The translations under genes and the position numbers were made by a program. The notes beneath the pieces were generated by a model. The model made no database searches, was not told the DNA's origin, and saw nothing but the letters and a program-made list of their open reading frames with translations. A DNA stretch of 20,936 bases, taken from IMG/VR virus record IMGVR_UViG_3300049002_000018, positions 1-20,936 of that record, one strand, 5' to 3'. Source of the stretch: a virus. Shown here piece by piece: positions 7,556-14,453 of the stretch; position 1 is the first letter of the stretch, and each line of letters begins with the position of its first letter.

Positions 7556-8434
7556 CTAGAAGTAAGTCGTGACAATGACGAGGCCGTCGCCGCCAGCGCC
7601 GCCGGCGCCGGAATTGAAGCCGTTGAGGCTTGCACCGCCGCCGCCAGCGCCGCCTGCGGGGAAGCCGCCGGCACCGCCGGCACCGCCAGCGGCGGAATTC
7701 GAGGCGACCCCGGCGCTGCCGCCACCCGAACAGAATCCGATATACCCCAGGTTGACTCCGGGGTTCCCCGCGGTTCCGGCACCGGAGTGGGCGCCGCCTC
7801 GGTTATTAGCGACCCCGGTTGCTCCGTAGTTATTGCCACCGCGTTCGCCGAACGTGTTGACCGTGTCGGAGGAGGTGATGCCGGTGCCAGCAGCACCGCC
7901 CCCGCCACCGCCTTGGCCGATCGCAACGAAGGGGCTCGAAGTGGGGAAGCTATTTCCCACTTCGCCGCCTAGGCCGCTGGAACTTGGCGAGGACAGGGAG
8001 CCTCCCGGTCCGCCGGCGTCACCGCCCGAGGACGGAACACCCGACTGGGTTTGCGAGGAGGTAGATCCTCCGGCGCCGCCTGGGCCGCCGCCCGCATTGA
8101 AATGGTGGAAGGTGCTTGGGCCTCCGTCACCTCCGGCGCCGCCAGAGGTGTCGTTAGAAGTCGCGTTCGCCCCCGCCGTGCCGCCTGCGCCAACCTGCAC
8201 CGAAACCGACGACGGAAGCGCGGAAGCTACGGAGCTGGCCATTACTCGCCCGCCACCGTTGCCACCGGCCCCGCCATATCGGGAAGAGGCGGCGGCACCA
8301 CGCCTTCCGCCACCACCGCCACCACCGGCGCCGATACATGTCACCTCGACGAGCTTGGCGTTCGCCGGCTTCGTCCACGTGCCCGACGTGGTGAATACCT
8401 GGACATCGACTGCGCCGGTGGGCCAGAAACCCAT
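7556..8434 (-). CDS. Glycine-rich adhesin-like phage protein
   Basis: 292 residues. It begins with a short beta domain (VQVFTTSGTWTKPANAKLVE) leading into VTCIGAGGGGGGG, then long Gly/Ala/Ser-rich stretches with repeated GGAGG, GGGG and GGNGG runs, and ends GGDGLVIVTTYF. The FTTSGTWTKP start, Gly-rich body and VIVT-YF end are the hallmark of phage glycine-rich domain proteins found in fibres and tail tips, where polyglycine helices can pack into a receptor-binding tip. ATG at 8434 with AGGAGG five bases upstream. Unusually it is encoded between capsid and connector rather than with the tail tip genes, which hints at a head-side location. Family likeness is strong; receptor binding is inferred. 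Confidence 0.82.
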   Translation of the reverse strand: MGFWPTGAVDVQVFTTSGTWTKPANAKLVEVTCIGAGGGGGGGRRGAAASSRYGGAGGNGGGRVMASSVASALPSSVSVQVGAGGTAGANATSNDTSGGAGGDGGPSTFHHFNAGGGPGGAGGSTSSQTQSGVPSSGGDAGGPGGSLSSPSSSGLGGEVGNSFPTSSPFVAIGQGGGGGGAAGTGITSSDTVNTFGERGGNNYGATGVANNRGGAHSGAGTAGNPGVNLGYIGFCSGGGSAGVASNSAAGGAGGAGGFPAGGAGGGGASLNGFNSGAGGAGGDGLVIVTTYF

Positions 8435-8507
8435 GACCGCCTCCTAGCTCGGAGGCGGCGGCCTCCAACGTTGGTTGGTAGTGGAATGTTGAGCAGGGCA
8501 GGGCCCG

Positions 8508-8990
8508 TCAGGACGAGGTCCAGCGAGCCAGGCCGTTGGCGTTCCAGACGATCGTGAAGGTCCCGGCGGTGACGCTCTGCGCACCGCCGAAGTAGTTGAA
8601 GCAGACGCCCTGGTCGGCCACCGTGCCCGCGGTGATGGTGTCGTCGTAGACGAGGCAGCCGTAGGCGTTGGTGATGGTGACGTTGCCGGCACCGGCCAGG
8701 TCGGCCGCGTCGAACATGCAGACGCCGGTCGCCGGAGCGGTGAAGGTCTTCGAGGCGAGCGCGCGGCCGGTGGAGGTCCAGTTGGTCGCGTCAGTGACCT
8801 CGTTGGTCGTGGTCCACACGCCGGTGTTGAAGCCGGTGCTGGCGACCGCGGCGTCCTTGTCGGGCGTGGTCGTGTTGTTGAACAGGGCCGCCTTGACGGT
8901 GTCGGAGTCCAGACCGGTGTAGCTGGTGCCGGACACCTGCAGGGTCATGATGTTCCACTCGCGGAACACCGAGCTGTTGGTGAAAGCCAT
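8508..8990 (-). CDS. Beta-rich structural-looking protein downstream of the capsid
   Basis: 160 residues, acidic, Thr/Asn/Ala-rich, with no Lys-rich patch. Key stretches are TSYTGLDSDTVKAALFNNTT and GCLVYDDTITAGTVADQGVC, with C-terminal GGAQSVTAGTFTIVWNANGL. The pattern of strands and small residues resembles head decoration or fibre-associated proteins of actinophages. ATG at 8990 with AAGGAG eight bases upstream. Three cysteines are present, including CMF and GVCFNYF. It is followed by a 73-bp gap with short palindromes. I cannot name the family with confidence. Confidence 0.78.
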   Translation of the reverse strand: MAFTNSSVFREWNIMTLQVSGTSYTGLDSDTVKAALFNNTTTPDKDAAVASTGFNTGVWTTTNEVTDATNWTSTGRALASKTFTAPATGVCMFDAADLAGAGNVTITNAYGCLVYDDTITAGTVADQGVCFNYFGGAQSVTAGTFTIVWNANGLARWTSS

Positions 8991-9009
8991 GATCTATCTC
9001 CTTGCGGGC

Positions 9010-9327
9010 TTACGCCGCGCCGTTGGCGTGGGCGGTGGGGGCGAAGACGGCAAGGTCGGTGTGGCCGTCCGGGTACTCGGTGGTGATCGACATGATCGGG
9101 CGGCCGTCGGCGTCGAGCCGGACGTCCTCGGAGCCGAGGTAGTCCTCGCGCTCGTTGGCCGTCACCCGGACCTTCGAGCCGGCCGGCACCATCGGAGCGG
9201 TGAAGCCCTTCAGCCCGGCGCAGGCGTGGAAGCGGGTGTGCGGCTGGACCTCGCGGGTCACGTCGGTCAGCTCGCAGTTGGGGCACTCCCAGCGACGCTC
9301 GGGGACCGTGAACATGGGGATCTGCAC
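9010..9327 (-). CDS. Small zinc-ribbon-like phage protein
   Basis: 105 residues. The N-terminus has WECPNCELTDVTREV followed by HTRFHACAG, giving a C-x2-C plus H/C pair able to bind zinc. The rest is beta-rich and acidic (KVRVTANEREDYLGSEDVRL, SITTEYPDGHTDLAVFAP). GTG start at 9327 chosen because GGAGG lies five bases upstream; the ATG four codons later lacks such a site. It begins right after a strong terminator, so it may belong to a new transcription unit. Similar small zinc proteins occur near actinophage capsid genes; their role is not known to me. Confidence 0.77.
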   Translation of the reverse strand: MQIPMFTVPERRWECPNCELTDVTREVQPHTRFHACAGLKGFTAPMVPAGSKVRVTANEREDYLGSEDVRLDADGRPIMSITTEYPDGHTDLAVFAPTAHANGAA

Positions 9328-9345
9328 GAGCGCCTCCGGGCATGG

Positions 9346-9365
9346 AAAAAGCCCGCCGGAGCGGG
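9346..9365 (-). terminator. Intrinsic terminator
   Basis: On the minus strand CCCGC-TCCG-GCGGG forms a perfect 5-bp GC stem with a tetraloop, followed by C and five T residues. It lies after the stop at 9445 and before the start at 9327, so it would end transcripts carrying the capsid and glycosyltransferase genes. The surrounding gap (9328-9444) is AT-richer than its neighbours. Confidence 0.78.
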
Positions 9366-9444
9366 ACCACTAAATGCTTGTTCTGTGGTGTTTCCTAGAT
9401 CAAAAAGGGCGCGCCATAATCAGCGTTATGTGCGGCTGGAGCCC

Positions 9445-9618
9445 TCAGTCGGTGGGTTCCGGGTCGGTGGCCGCGGGCTTGGCGGTGGCCCGCTTGGCGG
9501 CTGGCAGCTCTACCGGATCCCCCGCCCAGGGCTGGTCCCCCCGCAGGGGCGCGGGGCCCTGGGCGACGTCGGCGGGCGCCGCCTTCGCGGTGTCGTCCGC
9601 GGGACGTTTCGCTGCCAT
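9445..9618 (-). CDS. Short Ala/Pro/Lys-rich, probably disordered protein
   Basis: 57 residues starting MAAKRPADDTAKAAPADVAQ and ending in PAATDPEPTD, with no hydrophobic core, so likely unfolded alone. Its ATG overlaps the stop of the glycosyltransferase gene by one base (TGATG), a translational coupling arrangement. Coupling and codon phase argue that it is real despite its low complexity. A C-terminal tail, linker or small virion peptide are possible roles; I do not recognise it. Confidence 0.6.
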   Translation of the reverse strand: MAAKRPADDTAKAAPADVAQGPAPLRGDQPWAGDPVELPAAKRATAKPAATDPEPTD

Positions 9619-10469
9619 CAGACCGCCTCCAACTCTCTGTCCAGTCGCGCCAGGGCGAGCTGTTGGTCGAAGGCGCCCTCGTCGAGGAACGCCATGCCTT
9701 TTTCGTGCGTGGTCTTGACGGCGGTGTTGACGTGCACCGGGATGCCGCAGGAGGCCAGCCGGACGCAGAACGACAGGTCCTCGGAGAACGTCCGGGGCTT
9801 GCCCTTCAGCGCCGTCGGGTGCGTGATCGGGTCGAACCAGCAGTCGCCCGCGGTCGCCCGTACCGTCTCCAGCACTGAGCGGTGGATCAGTAGGCAGGCG
9901 GCGCCGGTGCCGGCAACCTCCATCACCTGGTCGCGGGGGTAGTCCGGGATCGGGCGGAAGCCGATCTCGTCGCCGGTCTCGATGTACTCGTAGACCGTCG
10001 GGATGATCTTGAATCGCTCCGCGTACAGCGGCGTGGCCGCCGACCCGGCCTTGTCCCGGACGCCGGCGAAGCACAGCCCGCCCATCACCGGCCGGGCGGT
10101 GGGATCCGCCGAGGCGATCAGCCGGTCGAGGGTGTCCGCCGCGAAGCCCATGTCGCTGTCGATGAAGAACAGCCACTCGCCCTGGGTGTTCTCGAGGAAC
10201 CCGCGGGCCACCTTGTTCCGGTTGGCGGGGATGCCGCCGGAGCCGGTGAGCGCGCGCAGCTCGCCCGGGCCGGAGCGGGCCATGCGCTGCTCGTGGAACG
10301 CGTCGTAGATGCACAGGTCGCGGTAGGACAGCCCGAAACAGGCCGACCAGTTGCCGGCGTCGAGGAAGCCGACAACGGCCGAACCTGTGGTCACCGCGAG
10401 GCAGGCTCCGACGTGTCGATCGGCGGCCTTGTCGGGGCAGGCGCAGCGGCCGGTCCCGGCGCCGGTCAC
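9618..10469 (-). CDS. Family-2-like (GT-A fold) glycosyltransferase
   Basis: 283 residues. The core has PANRNKVARGFLENTQGEWL followed by FFIDSDMGF: the DSD at about residues 104-106 is the metal- and sugar-nucleotide-binding DXD motif of GT-A enzymes, preceded by the typical helix and hydrophobic strand. Later GMAFLDEGAF and an SEDLSFC segment (acidic residues before an Arg) fit the acceptor side. The N-terminus has several Cys residues (CACPDK). GTG start at 10469, overlapping the preceding stop as GTGA. It would transfer a sugar from a nucleotide donor to an unknown acceptor. Its position inside the head gene block suggests virion protein glycosylation rather than host or DNA modification; that is inference. 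Confidence 0.85.
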   Translation of the reverse strand: MTGAGTGRCACPDKAADRHVGACLAVTTGSAVVGFLDAGNWSACFGLSYRDLCIYDAFHEQRMARSGPGELRALTGSGGIPANRNKVARGFLENTQGEWLFFIDSDMGFAADTLDRLIASADPTARPVMGGLCFAGVRDKAGSAATPLYAERFKIIPTVYEYIETGDEIGFRPIPDYPRDQVMEVAGTGAACLLIHRSVLETVRATAGDCWFDPITHPTALKGKPRTFSEDLSFCVRLASCGIPVHVNTAVKTTHEKGMAFLDEGAFDQQLALARLDRELEAV

Positions 10470-10720
10470 GGACGCTTGGTGATGCGGCGCTCACCCGGCG
10501 CGCGGGTGGCGGTCTCGATCCGGACCGACTCGACCGGTTCGGGGTGAGCCGACTCCAACTCGTCGTCGCTGACGAACATCCACCGGGCGGCCTGCGCGAT
10601 CGGGTCGTCCTCGTCGTACGGCTGGGCCGGGTTAGGCACCATGTGCGCGCCCAGCTCGGGCACCCATACGGCGCAGGGGCCGCCCATCGACGCGGGGCGA
10701 ACTCGCAAGATCTTGGCCAT
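10466..10720 (-). CDS. Small protein directly downstream of the major capsid gene
   Basis: 84 residues: MAKILRVRPASMGGPCAVWV, then a Pro-rich acidic middle (PNPAQPYDEDDPIAQAARWM) and a basic C-terminus (ETATRAPGERRITKRP). ATG at 10720 with a strong GGAGGAG six bases upstream. Its 97-bp leader contains the four-armed RNA structure at 10740-10795. Such short proteins after the capsid gene are common in actinophages; its role (decoration, scaffold-related or connector) cannot be told from sequence. Confidence 0.75.
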   Translation of the reverse strand: MAKILRVRPASMGGPCAVWVPELGAHMVPNPAQPYDEDDPIAQAARWMFVSDDELESAHPEPVESVRIETATRAPGERRITKRP

Positions 10721-10739
10721 CGTCTTCTCCTCCGCAGGG

Positions 10740-10795
10740 CTCTCGCAGGGCAGACGGAAGGGCCGGGGCGCCCTGCGAGAGGCCCCAGCCCTTCC
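10740..10795 (-). ncRNA. Four-armed A-B-A'-B' RNA structure between capsid and next gene
   Basis: Reading the minus strand: arm A (10795-10782, GGAAGGGCTGGGGC), arm B (10781-10770, CTCTCGCAGGGC), arm A' (10769-10756, GCCCCGGCCCTTCC), a 4-nt spacer, then arm B' (10751-10740, GCCCTGCGAGAG). A pairs A' over 14 positions with one G-U, and B pairs B' over 12 perfect positions. Because B lies in the loop of A-A', the pairs must form a pseudoknot or be alternatives. The single mismatch is G-U only on the minus-strand transcript (A-C on the other), which supports function as minus-strand RNA. Confidence 0.6.
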
Positions 10796-10817
10796 GGTTC
10801 GTGCGTGCAGCTCGGCG

Positions 10818-12215
10818 TTACGCCGAGGTCTTGTCCACCAGCAGTCGGAACGCCGCGAGGTTCGCCGCGTCCGCGCCCGTGCGCCAGTACGCGAAGTAGC
10901 CGCGCCGGCCGTCGGGCAGGTTGTTGGCAGTGTTGAACAGCTGCGGGATGTACTCGACGGACATGCCGCCGGGCTTGTCGACGATCACGTAGTTGCTGAA
11001 GTCGCCGAACAGGATCTCGTTGTCCAGCGCCGTGGTCGTCTGGGTGGTCGGGGCGTCGTCCGACTCGACAACCGGCCGGTTGAGCCAGCGGTCCGCCACA
11101 GCCTGGGTCAGGTCGCCCGAGTAGGACGAGGACCAGGCCGTGCCCAGCCGCTTCACAGCCAGGCTGTAGAGCGGGTTGGTCAGGAAGGTGGACTTCCCGC
11201 GCCAGCGCACCGGGACGGCCCGGTACAGCGCGTGGATGTCGACCTCGCCGATCGTCGCCGCGGTGGTCGAGGTGACCTGCACGCCCGAGGACGCGTTGGC
11301 CGCGGTGAAGATGCCCTTCGGCTGGTTCGAGGAACCCAGACCGCTGGCGTGGGCGACGCCCTCCAGGCGGTCCTTGGCGTCCGCGAACAGCATCATCACG
11401 TCGCTGGTCAGGTTGCTGATGTCCTGGAACGCCGCGATGGAGCCCTGCACGAAGGCCTGCGCGATGTTGGTCGGGATCGACACCGAGCCCATGGTCGGGG
11501 TGTCATCCGACACCTCTGCCAGCTCGCCGTCCCACGACGCGGTGACGCCGGCCGTGGTGACACCATGCCAGACGGTCTCGCCGTTGTTCAGCGTGACGAC
11601 CCGCGACAGGCCGCGGATCACGTTGCTGGAGCCGCTGTTCGTCAGGATCAGCGTCGGGTCCAGGTGGGTCGGCAGCAGGTACCCGCCGTTGGTGTTCGAG
11701 CCCACCGACATCGCGGTGCGCTCCTCGGGCGTGAGCAGCTCGGAGCGGCCCATCATGAGCTTGGCGAAGCCCGACTCGTACTCGGGACGCGACCGGCCCA
11801 GCAGCTCCTCGGCCCACTCACGGCCGCCGGCCTGGCCCGAGTGACGGTTCAGCAGCCGCTCGAAGTGCCGCTGGTTGTCGCCGTCGATCTCGCGGCCCTC
11901 GTTGGCGCGGATGATCGCGCCGACCAGGTTCTGGCGAGTCGCCGCGGGTCCACCGTTGATGGGCGCGAACGGGTCCTGGCGCGAGCCAACCTGCGTGGAG
12001 CCCCAGCGGGCGCGGGACTCGGCGACGCGGGCCGCACGGGCCTCGGTCTCCTCGGCCGCGGACACCTGGCCACGGACCGTGGTCTCCTCGGTGTCGAGGG
12101 TGTCCCAGCGGGTCTGCTGCTCGTCGGTCAGGGCCGCCTCACCGGCGGCCTCGTGGATGCCGCGCCGCTCTGCCTCGATGGCCTCGAGCCGGGCGCGGAG
12201 TTCAGCCAGATTCAT
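10818..12215 (-). CDS. Major capsid protein, HK97 fold
   Basis: 465 residues. Residues 1-75 are a highly charged helical segment (MNLAELRARLEAIEAERRGI onward), the delta-domain scaffold typical of HK97-type capsid proteins and removed by the prohead protease. The body contains GGYLLPTHLDPTLILTNSGS, a FVQGSIAAFQDISNLTSDVM spine helix region, GSSNQPKGIF, and a C-terminal VEYIPQLFNTANNLPDGRRG. These are hallmark HK97-fold features. ATG start at 12215, five bases after the protease stop, with AAGGGG eight bases upstream. It forms the icosahedral shell. The larger open frame upstream (to 12587) only shadows the protease gene. Confidence 0.93.
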   Translation of the reverse strand: MNLAELRARLEAIEAERRGIHEAAGEAALTDEQQTRWDTLDTEETTVRGQVSAAEETEARAARVAESRARWGSTQVGSRQDPFAPINGGPAATRQNLVGAIIRANEGREIDGDNQRHFERLLNRHSGQAGGREWAEELLGRSRPEYESGFAKLMMGRSELLTPEERTAMSVGSNTNGGYLLPTHLDPTLILTNSGSSNVIRGLSRVVTLNNGETVWHGVTTAGVTASWDGELAEVSDDTPTMGSVSIPTNIAQAFVQGSIAAFQDISNLTSDVMMLFADAKDRLEGVAHASGLGSSNQPKGIFTAANASSGVQVTSTTAATIGEVDIHALYRAVPVRWRGKSTFLTNPLYSLAVKRLGTAWSSSYSGDLTQAVADRWLNRPVVESDDAPTTQTTTALDNEILFGDFSNYVIVDKPGGMSVEYIPQLFNTANNLPDGRRGYFAYWRTGADAANLAAFRLLVDKTSA

Positions 12216-12220
12216 GGCCG

Positions 12221-13039
12221 TTACCCCTTCAGGGTTGGGTACAGACGCAGGCGCCGTTGCGCAGGCGTGAGCCCTCCCGAGTGGCGCGCGGCCGAGTCGG
12301 TGGGTGTTGCGGTCGCGAGTCCGGGGTCGTTCGGAGTGCCGGTGACGGCGGGTCCGTTGGAGCGGAGTGCGGTGAGCTTGGAACGCAGGTGGTCGACCCG
12401 CTGCGGGTCCTGACGTGCGAGGTGTTCGTAGTACGTGTCGGTGGCCGAAACGCAGCGCATGCCGGCCGTCGCGGTGGGGGAGGCGGGCCAGGTAACGGGG
12501 CCGGCCTCGAAGACCCGAGCTTCCTTGATCGTCCGCTCGGGCAGCCCGTCCGGGTTGTGGTCGGACTTGTCCGGCTCCTCGTTCCACTCCTCTTTGATCA
12601 CGCGGAACATGAACGAGGAGCCGTAGGCACCGGAACGCAGGCCGGGCAGGAGGTCACGGTTGTAGGAGGTGTCCCACAGCCAGACCGTCGAGCGGGGGCT
12701 GTCGGAGTCCTCGGCCAGCTCCTCGATGTCACCGAGCAGCTTCTGGCCGATGAACAGGTCCTGGCCGTGGTTGAACAGCGTCTTGACGCTGTGCGCGTCG
12801 ACCTTCGTCGCGTCGTTGTGCGCGCCGATGGTCCGCTTGAAGGCGCCCGGGACGGTGCGCTCCAGGAAGGAGCCCTCCCAGTAGCTGTCGATGCGGTACC
12901 AGGTGTTGAACGGCGAGAAGCGCACGTCCATCAGGCCCAGGCCCTCGCGCTCGGCCACTGTGGTGTCGGTCGAGCGCAGGCCGCACGGGACGAGGGTGGT
13001 GCGGACGATGTCCAGGTCGGGCAGCGTCAACGTATTCAT
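12221..13039 (-). CDS. Prohead maturation protease (U35-like serine protease)
   Basis: 272 residues. LFNHGQDLFIGQKL supplies the putative catalytic His (about residue 91) and SGAYGSSFMFRVIKEEW the Ser (about 141-142), in the spacing of caudoviral prohead proteases; RTIKEARVFEAGPVTWPASP is the conserved E-x-G-P-V-x-x-P-A block near the end of the catalytic domain. The C-terminal 70 residues are low complexity. ATG at 13039 overlaps the portal stop (ATGA), with GAGGA just upstream. It would cleave the capsid delta domain during maturation. Confidence 0.92.
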   Translation of the reverse strand: MNTLTLPDLDIVRTTLVPCGLRSTDTTVAEREGLGLMDVRFSPFNTWYRIDSYWEGSFLERTVPGAFKRTIGAHNDATKVDAHSVKTLFNHGQDLFIGQKLLGDIEELAEDSDSPRSTVWLWDTSYNRDLLPGLRSGAYGSSFMFRVIKEEWNEEPDKSDHNPDGLPERTIKEARVFEAGPVTWPASPTATAGMRCVSATDTYYEHLARQDPQRVDHLRSKLTALRSNGPAVTGTPNDPGLATATPTDSAARHSGGLTPAQRRLRLYPTLKG

Positions 13040-14250
13040 GCGTCCTCGCCCTTCGCGTTGGTGTTGGGGCTGGGGTCGGCGGGAGCCTTGGTCAGCGCAA
13101 AGGGCTTCGCCCCCCACGAGACGGGGCGCATGTCTTCGTCCTGGCGAACCTCGTCGATGACCCGGAAGCCGGTCCTCAGCGCGATTTCGTAGGCGCGGTA
13201 GCGGTCCAGGGTGGTCATTTCGAGCAGGGCGTCACGGTCGATCCGGACGTACTGCGACTGCGGCAACATCTCGGTAAGCAGCCGCTCCAGCCGGCGCAGC
13301 CACTTGTTCAGCGAAAACTGCAGCAGGTCCGCGGATCGGTCCACGCGGTTGGTGTAGGTCAGCGACCCGCCGCCGTTGCCCGTCGACCCGTAGCCGAGGA
13401 CCTCGGCTACACCGGGGCCGAAGATGCGAGCGCACTCCGCGGCAGACCAGCCCTGGGTCTCCAGGAACTGGGACTCCTCCGGGGCGATCTGTACCGCCTG
13501 GTACTTCCAGCCCTTGCCCATGACGACCGGCTCGCGGGTGCCGCGCAGGGCGGCCATGAACCGCTCCTTGGCGGTCTTCGACTGCGTCTCGTTCAGGTCG
13601 GTTTCCTCGTTGGTGAGGATCCCGCCTGGGTGGGCGCCGTCCTGGAACCACTGCAGGCCGAACTGGGTTGTGGTCAGCGACAGGCCGATCTGCGCGGCAT
13701 GCGCGGAGATCGCCGACAGGCCGAGCACCCGGCCCGGCACCGCATTGGCGCGGCGGTGCAGGAAGTCCGCCGGCCGTTCCACCAGCTGACCCATGACCCG
13801 CCAGCGCACATTGCCGTCGGAGTCGATGAATCCGGCAACGTCGTCGGGGTGCAGCAGGGAAATCTGGGTCGGGAAGCCGTACTGCGACGACCTGTCCAGG
13901 ACCTCGCCGAACGCGTTACCGCGCAGCAGCCACGACTGGAGGATCTGGTAAGACCAGTCCTGCAGCCCGTGACCGTCGCCGGCCGGGTCGAGCAGGTAGC
14001 TCGGGGTGGCCAGTTGCTTGCGATCGGCTCCGCTACCGCGGTAGACGTGCGCCGGCAGCTCGGAGGTCAGCGAGCAAATCAGGTCGACCGCCGCGCGCAC
14101 CGCCACGGACTGCATCGCGGTCTCGCCGACCGTGACATCCACCGCGGTGTACGACGGCGGCCCGGTCGGGATCGAGTAACCGGGGATGCGGACCGAGCGG
14201 GCCTGAGCAACCGGCTGCTGGTTCCGTCCCTGGCCAAAGAACAGACCCAC
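13036..14250 (-). CDS. Portal protein, HK97 family
   Basis: 404 residues. It has the signature VAVRAAVDLICSLTSELPAH near the N-terminus, WLLRGNAFGEV, the PGRVLGLSAISAHAAQIGLS block, a FMAALRGTREPVVM segment, and the GYGSTGNGGGSLTYTNRVDR loop followed by a C-terminal helix with LNKWLRRLERLLTEMLP. These are diagnostic of the HK97 portal, the dodecameric ring through which DNA enters and leaves the head. GTG start at 14250 overlaps the preceding stop by one base (TAGTG). Confidence 0.95.
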   Translation of the reverse strand: MGLFFGQGRNQQPVAQARSVRIPGYSIPTGPPSYTAVDVTVGETAMQSVAVRAAVDLICSLTSELPAHVYRGSGADRKQLATPSYLLDPAGDGHGLQDWSYQILQSWLLRGNAFGEVLDRSSQYGFPTQISLLHPDDVAGFIDSDGNVRWRVMGQLVERPADFLHRRANAVPGRVLGLSAISAHAAQIGLSLTTTQFGLQWFQDGAHPGGILTNEETDLNETQSKTAKERFMAALRGTREPVVMGKGWKYQAVQIAPEESQFLETQGWSAAECARIFGPGVAEVLGYGSTGNGGGSLTYTNRVDRSADLLQFSLNKWLRRLERLLTEMLPQSQYVRIDRDALLEMTTLDRYRAYEIALRTGFRVIDEVRQDEDMRPVSWGAKPFALTKAPADPSPNTNAKGEDA

Positions 14251-14441
14251 TACGGCACCCGCCGATCAACTAGCAGCAGGAAACCGCCGGCGGCGATGAA
14301 GCCCAGTGGCAGCCAGGCCCGGTATAGGCCGTAGGACACGAGAAGAGCGCCGAGCACCCCGGGGGTCGTCCGCAGGAACCGGCCAGAGCGGTCAGCGACA
14401 TAGCCGCTGACCTGCTCAACCTTCTTGCGGGCGGGGTTCAT
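14250..14441 (-). CDS. Small membrane protein between terminase and portal
   Basis: 63 residues: a basic N-terminal part (MNPARKKVEQVSGYVADRSG) and then one long or two short hydrophobic segments (GVLGALLVSYGLYRAWLPLG, FIAAGGFLLLVDRRVP), so one or two transmembrane passes. ATG at 14441 with AGGGGG about eight bases upstream. Its stop overlaps the portal start, so it is translated within the late operon. Its function is unknown; with one or two membrane spans a holin-like role is conceivable, but no lysis enzyme is nearby. Confidence 0.75.
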   Translation of the reverse strand: MNPARKKVEQVSGYVADRSGRFLRTTPGVLGALLVSYGLYRAWLPLGFIAAGGFLLLVDRRVP

Positions 14442-14453
14442 GAACGGTGCCCC

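Noticed and set aside
8441-8474. CCAACGTTGG palindrome and GGAGGC/GCCTCC hairpin before the Gly-rich gene
   Set aside because: Short and GC-rich; could occur by chance, and no promoter or binding family could be linked to it.
9366-9444. AT-richer gap after the 57-residue gene as a promoter
   Set aside because: I found no -35/-10 pair with acceptable spacing on the minus strand; only the terminator is clear.
9445-10494. 349-codon minus-strand frame
   Set aside because: Most of it is an Arg-rich alternate frame of the glycosyltransferase gene; only the last 57 codons appear to be a real small gene.
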